64,000 nt of DNA from Acherontichlamydia pituitae (GTDB lineage Bacteria; Chlamydiota; Chlamydiia; Chlamydiales; Rhabdochlamydiaceae): contig JAHCAX010000009.1 in NCBI GenBank assembly GCA_019634675.1, positions 14,201-78,200 on the forward strand, given 5' to 3'. The notes beneath the pieces are model-generated. The model had not been told where the DNA came from. It saw only the letters and a list, made by a program, of their open reading frames with translations, and searched no databases. Shown in pieces: positions 62,124 to 64,000 of this stretch. Position 1 is the stretch's first letter; the number at the start of each line of letters is the position of its first letter. Both the position numbers and the translations under genes were made by a program.

Positions 62124-62435
62124 ATGCATTCAAAATCACTCGCAGCGCGCATCGTCGGATTTGTATCGTCGTTGGTATTGACGCTGACTGCTTTCTTAGT
62201 GTTCTACCGTCCCGATTTTTTTAATCTTGATATGAACTCGATCGTTGCACTGCTGCTGACTCTTGCTGTCCTTCAAGGGATCGTCCAGTCTATCTTTTTT
62301 TTAAACATCTTGAATGAAAAAGGCCCTAGATGGAATTTGATCGTGTTTGCATCCACCCTTTCGATTGTCATCATCATTATCGTCTTTTCCATCTGGATCA
62401 TGCACCATTTGAACTGCAATATGATGTGCCATTGA
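62124..62435 (+). CDS. cyoD: Ubiquinol oxidase subunit IV (CyoD-like)
   Basis: This is a 103-residue three-helix membrane protein with the size and position of CyoD. Helices are visible at IVGFVSSLVLTLTAFLVFY, IVALLLTLAVLQGIVQSIFF and NLIVFASTLSIVIIIIVFSI. The gene follows cyoC after 9 bases, so it is the fourth gene of the operon. Subunit IV assists assembly of the CuB site in subunit I. The C-terminal HHLNCNMMCH is unusually rich in His and Cys. Confidence 0.9.
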   Translation: MHSKSLAARIVGFVSSLVLTLTAFLVFYRPDFFNLDMNSIVALLLTLAVLQGIVQSIFFLNILNEKGPRWNLIVFASTLSIVIIIIVFSIWIMHHLNCNMMCH

Positions 62436-62523
62436 AAAATCGACTGCCGCAAATTCCAAGGACTTGACTGCCGGTCCGTTCTCTGATAAGAATAAAATTA
62501 TTTGACGCAAGGGGACATTTAAA

Positions 62524-63111
62524 ATGAGACGCCTTCAATCATTTCTTCTTACTTTTGTTTTGCCAATCGCAGCCGTCTGCTGCGTCATCTGGGGATGCGA
62601 CACAAAGAACAGCAGCATGATGCATCTGTGCAAACACACGTATGCCTTGTGCACATCAGCTTTATGCGTTCCTCAGCCTGGAGATCCTACTAAAGCGATC
62701 TGTTTTTGCGATGTCGAAGAGGGCGCCAGCATGGGCACGGTCTCTTGCAATAAGTTGCAACCGACGACAGATGACAAGGGGATTATGACAGTCTACTCGA
62801 CCTATTCTTTCAAACAATACAGCGAAGGAAAACAAGGGATGCAATGCCCTGCCGGGACGCCTTGGACCTGGTGCTTGAACAAGAAATGCACTGTTGATCC
62901 AACCGATGCAAACAAGGCTATCTGTACATGCGATGTGGTCCGAACAGAAGATTGGATGACTTTAGGCGGGAACTGCGATACTTCGACCTGTGCAACTGGT
63001 TACTGGTCAGGCGTTACCATGAGCACTTACAATGATGGGAACGTATTTTTGATGAAAGCTCTTGGGATGGATGCATCTCCAGTAAAATGGTGTCCTGCGG
63101 CAAGCCCATGA
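62524..63111 (+). CDS. Cysteine-rich lipoprotein-like or secreted protein
   Basis: This 195-residue product begins with a hydrophobic signal (MRRLQSFLLTFVLPIAAVCC) that ends at VIWGCD, an acceptable though not ideal lipobox with Cys near residue 25. The mature part has many cysteines in a loosely repeated pattern: LCVPQPGDPTKAICFCDVEE near 47 and CTVDPTDANKAICTCDVVR near 124. These are two copies of a small disulfide-rich motif. I do not recognise a named family. An AAGGGG ribosome binding site lies upstream. The stop overlaps the next start (ATGA at 63108-63111), which encodes a VKOR-thioredoxin fusion, so disulfide formation in this protein by its neighbour is plausible. Confidence 0.75.
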   Translation: MRRLQSFLLTFVLPIAAVCCVIWGCDTKNSSMMHLCKHTYALCTSALCVPQPGDPTKAICFCDVEEGASMGTVSCNKLQPTTDDKGIMTVYSTYSFKQYSEGKQGMQCPAGTPWTWCLNKKCTVDPTDANKAICTCDVVRTEDWMTLGGNCDTSTCATGYWSGVTMSTYNDGNVFLMKALGMDASPVKWCPAASP

Positions 63112-63965
63112 AAATTCTCCGCCATCTCGTCCCTCTCTTCGGAGCTATTGCTTTAATTGCGCTGTTCTTCTTGCTTCCGGAGTCGCCTGGCCCAGGATGC
63201 GCATCCTGCGCTTCGAACAGTCCCTATCTGCCTCTTATTGGCGCTGGATATTTTTCGCTGCTTATCGCTTGCTCTTTGCTGTTCCCTTCTTTTCCTACGC
63301 GTACTTTTGCGCGAGGAGGGTTGACCTGGTCGATCGTGCTGGCTGCAGCGCTTACCTATCTCCATTTACCGCTATGGTGTCCGCTTTGTCTGATTGCTCA
63401 CGTATGTCATATTTTGATCTGGACGGTGTGGGTTATCGCTCCTTCAGAAATCAGCGAAAACAAATCTTGGGGATTTAAAGAGCGGATCTGCTTAGCTGCT
63501 TTTGCACCTATTTCCGTGGTTGCTCTGTTCAGCTGCATGAACCTCACGCTGATGGCCTACGGTTTTAAAATAAATCACCCTGCCATGCAAACAGGATTGA
63601 AAGTTGGAGATCAAGCGCCAGAATTAATATTGGGGACGATCGGAAGCGGCGATGAGGGATATATCATTAACTTCGTTTCTTCCAACTGCCCCTATTGCAA
63701 AGAGCAGAACGGGATCTTAAATACATTGGCCAGCGATAGCCATCGGATCATCAATGTCAGCGAAGCTCCTTTTCCAGCTTGGGCTCAAGGTTCGACTGAT
63801 ATGCAATGGGCGGAGGATAAAGATGGCGCCTTGCGGCAACTCTTCCAAGTTGCGGGCTATCCGACCCTTTTTGTCATCGATCGGGAAGGGAAGGTTGCAC
63901 AAGTGATCGTTGGAGTGCCAACGAACTTGAAAGCAGATTTGAAAGCGGCTCTTGCTAAAATTTAA
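63108..63965 (+). CDS. VKOR-like membrane disulfide oxidase fused to a thioredoxin-like domain
   Basis: The 285-residue protein starts with several transmembrane helices. Two Cys pairs fit a vitamin-K-epoxide-reductase (VKOR) domain: CASCASNSP near residue 32 on the periplasmic loop, and WCPLCLIAHV near 88, the quinone-proximal CxxC. A C-terminal thioredoxin-like domain follows, with VGDQAPEL and the active site SSNCPYCKEQ near 200, and cis-Pro-like AGYPTLFVIDREGKV near 255. VKOR fusions form protein disulfides and pass electrons to quinone. The ATG at 63108 is used; the reading frame could begin at 63087 but the ATGA overlap supports coupling. Confidence 0.85.
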   Translation: MKILRHLVPLFGAIALIALFFLLPESPGPGCASCASNSPYLPLIGAGYFSLLIACSLLFPSFPTRTFARGGLTWSIVLAAALTYLHLPLWCPLCLIAHVCHILIWTVWVIAPSEISENKSWGFKERICLAAFAPISVVALFSCMNLTLMAYGFKINHPAMQTGLKVGDQAPELILGTIGSGDEGYIINFVSSNCPYCKEQNGILNTLASDSHRIINVSEAPFPAWAQGSTDMQWAEDKDGALRQLFQVAGYPTLFVIDREGKVAQVIVGVPTNLKADLKAALAKI

Positions 63966-63976
63966 GTATTTCCAGG

Positions 63977-64000
63977 CAAAAAAAAAGCCTCGATTAGTTG
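63977..64000. terminator. Probable half of a terminator, cut by the window end
   Basis: A run of nine A then GCCTCGATTAG follows the VKOR gene. An A-tract before a GC-containing sequence is the left half of a typical bidirectional hairpin; the right half would lie beyond the window. Confidence 0.3.

Overview
The window reads as chromosome of an environmental (amoeba-associated) chlamydia, outside the family Chlamydiaceae. The evidence is a short lysine-rich protein that closely follows the chlamydial histone-like protein Hc1 (38140-38379), several very large eukaryote-like effector candidates (ankyrin, SNF2, USP, C48, OTU and LRR modules), and a proton-pumping cyo-type quinol oxidase operon, which the pathogenic Chlamydiaceae lack. 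Genus cannot be fixed from sequence alone. All family assignments rest on motifs read by eye; no database search was run.

Layout. 1-4170 is an AT-rich accessory strip. It holds a partial reading frame, a RloA/RloB (AbiL-like) anti-phage operon flanked by a perfect 13-bp inverted repeat, a 47-codon hydrophobic ORF with a near-perfect Shine-Dalgarno, and an orphan AbiEi-type antitoxin gene with a palindromic operator. It ends in an attachment-site-like region with a tRNA anticodon-arm fragment. 4171-11613 is housekeeping backbone: efp-epmA, nadE, an unknown anchored protein coupled to an NSS-family Na+ symporter, and htpG. 11795-35875 is an effector-like block: a 2880-residue ankyrin/SNF2/USP fusion, a C48-type protease, a purple-acid-phosphatase-like protein, a 1931-residue protein with two glycosyltransferase-like domains and a kinase-like domain, and a tandem pair of coiled-coil paralogues. 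35945-42479 returns to backbone: yajC, rlmD, hctA, a class IV aminotransferase, a DUF4143 ATPase, a secreted protein and an RRM protein. 42798-58482 is a second effector-like block centred on a 3965-residue protein with an SF2-like ATPase core, a polyglutamine tract and a C-terminal OTU protease, followed by an LRR protein. 58707-63965 is the cyoABCD operon followed by a cysteine-rich lipoprotein-like gene and a VKOR-thioredoxin fusion.

Main idea. Three cysteine proteases of families that remove ubiquitin or ubiquitin-like proteins (USP, C48/Ulp1-like, OTU) lie within about 45 kb. Two of them are the C-terminal ends of giant proteins whose centre is an SF2-type ATPase. The shared plan, ATPase motor then C-terminal deubiquitinase, suggests effectors that remodel a host complex while stripping ubiquitin from it. 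The ankyrin/SNF2 protein also has basic nuclear-localisation-like clusters and a possible zinc finger, so it may act in the host nucleus. In the last operon, VKOR would pass electrons from disulfide formation to quinone and Cyo would reoxidise the quinol, which links envelope protein folding to respiration.
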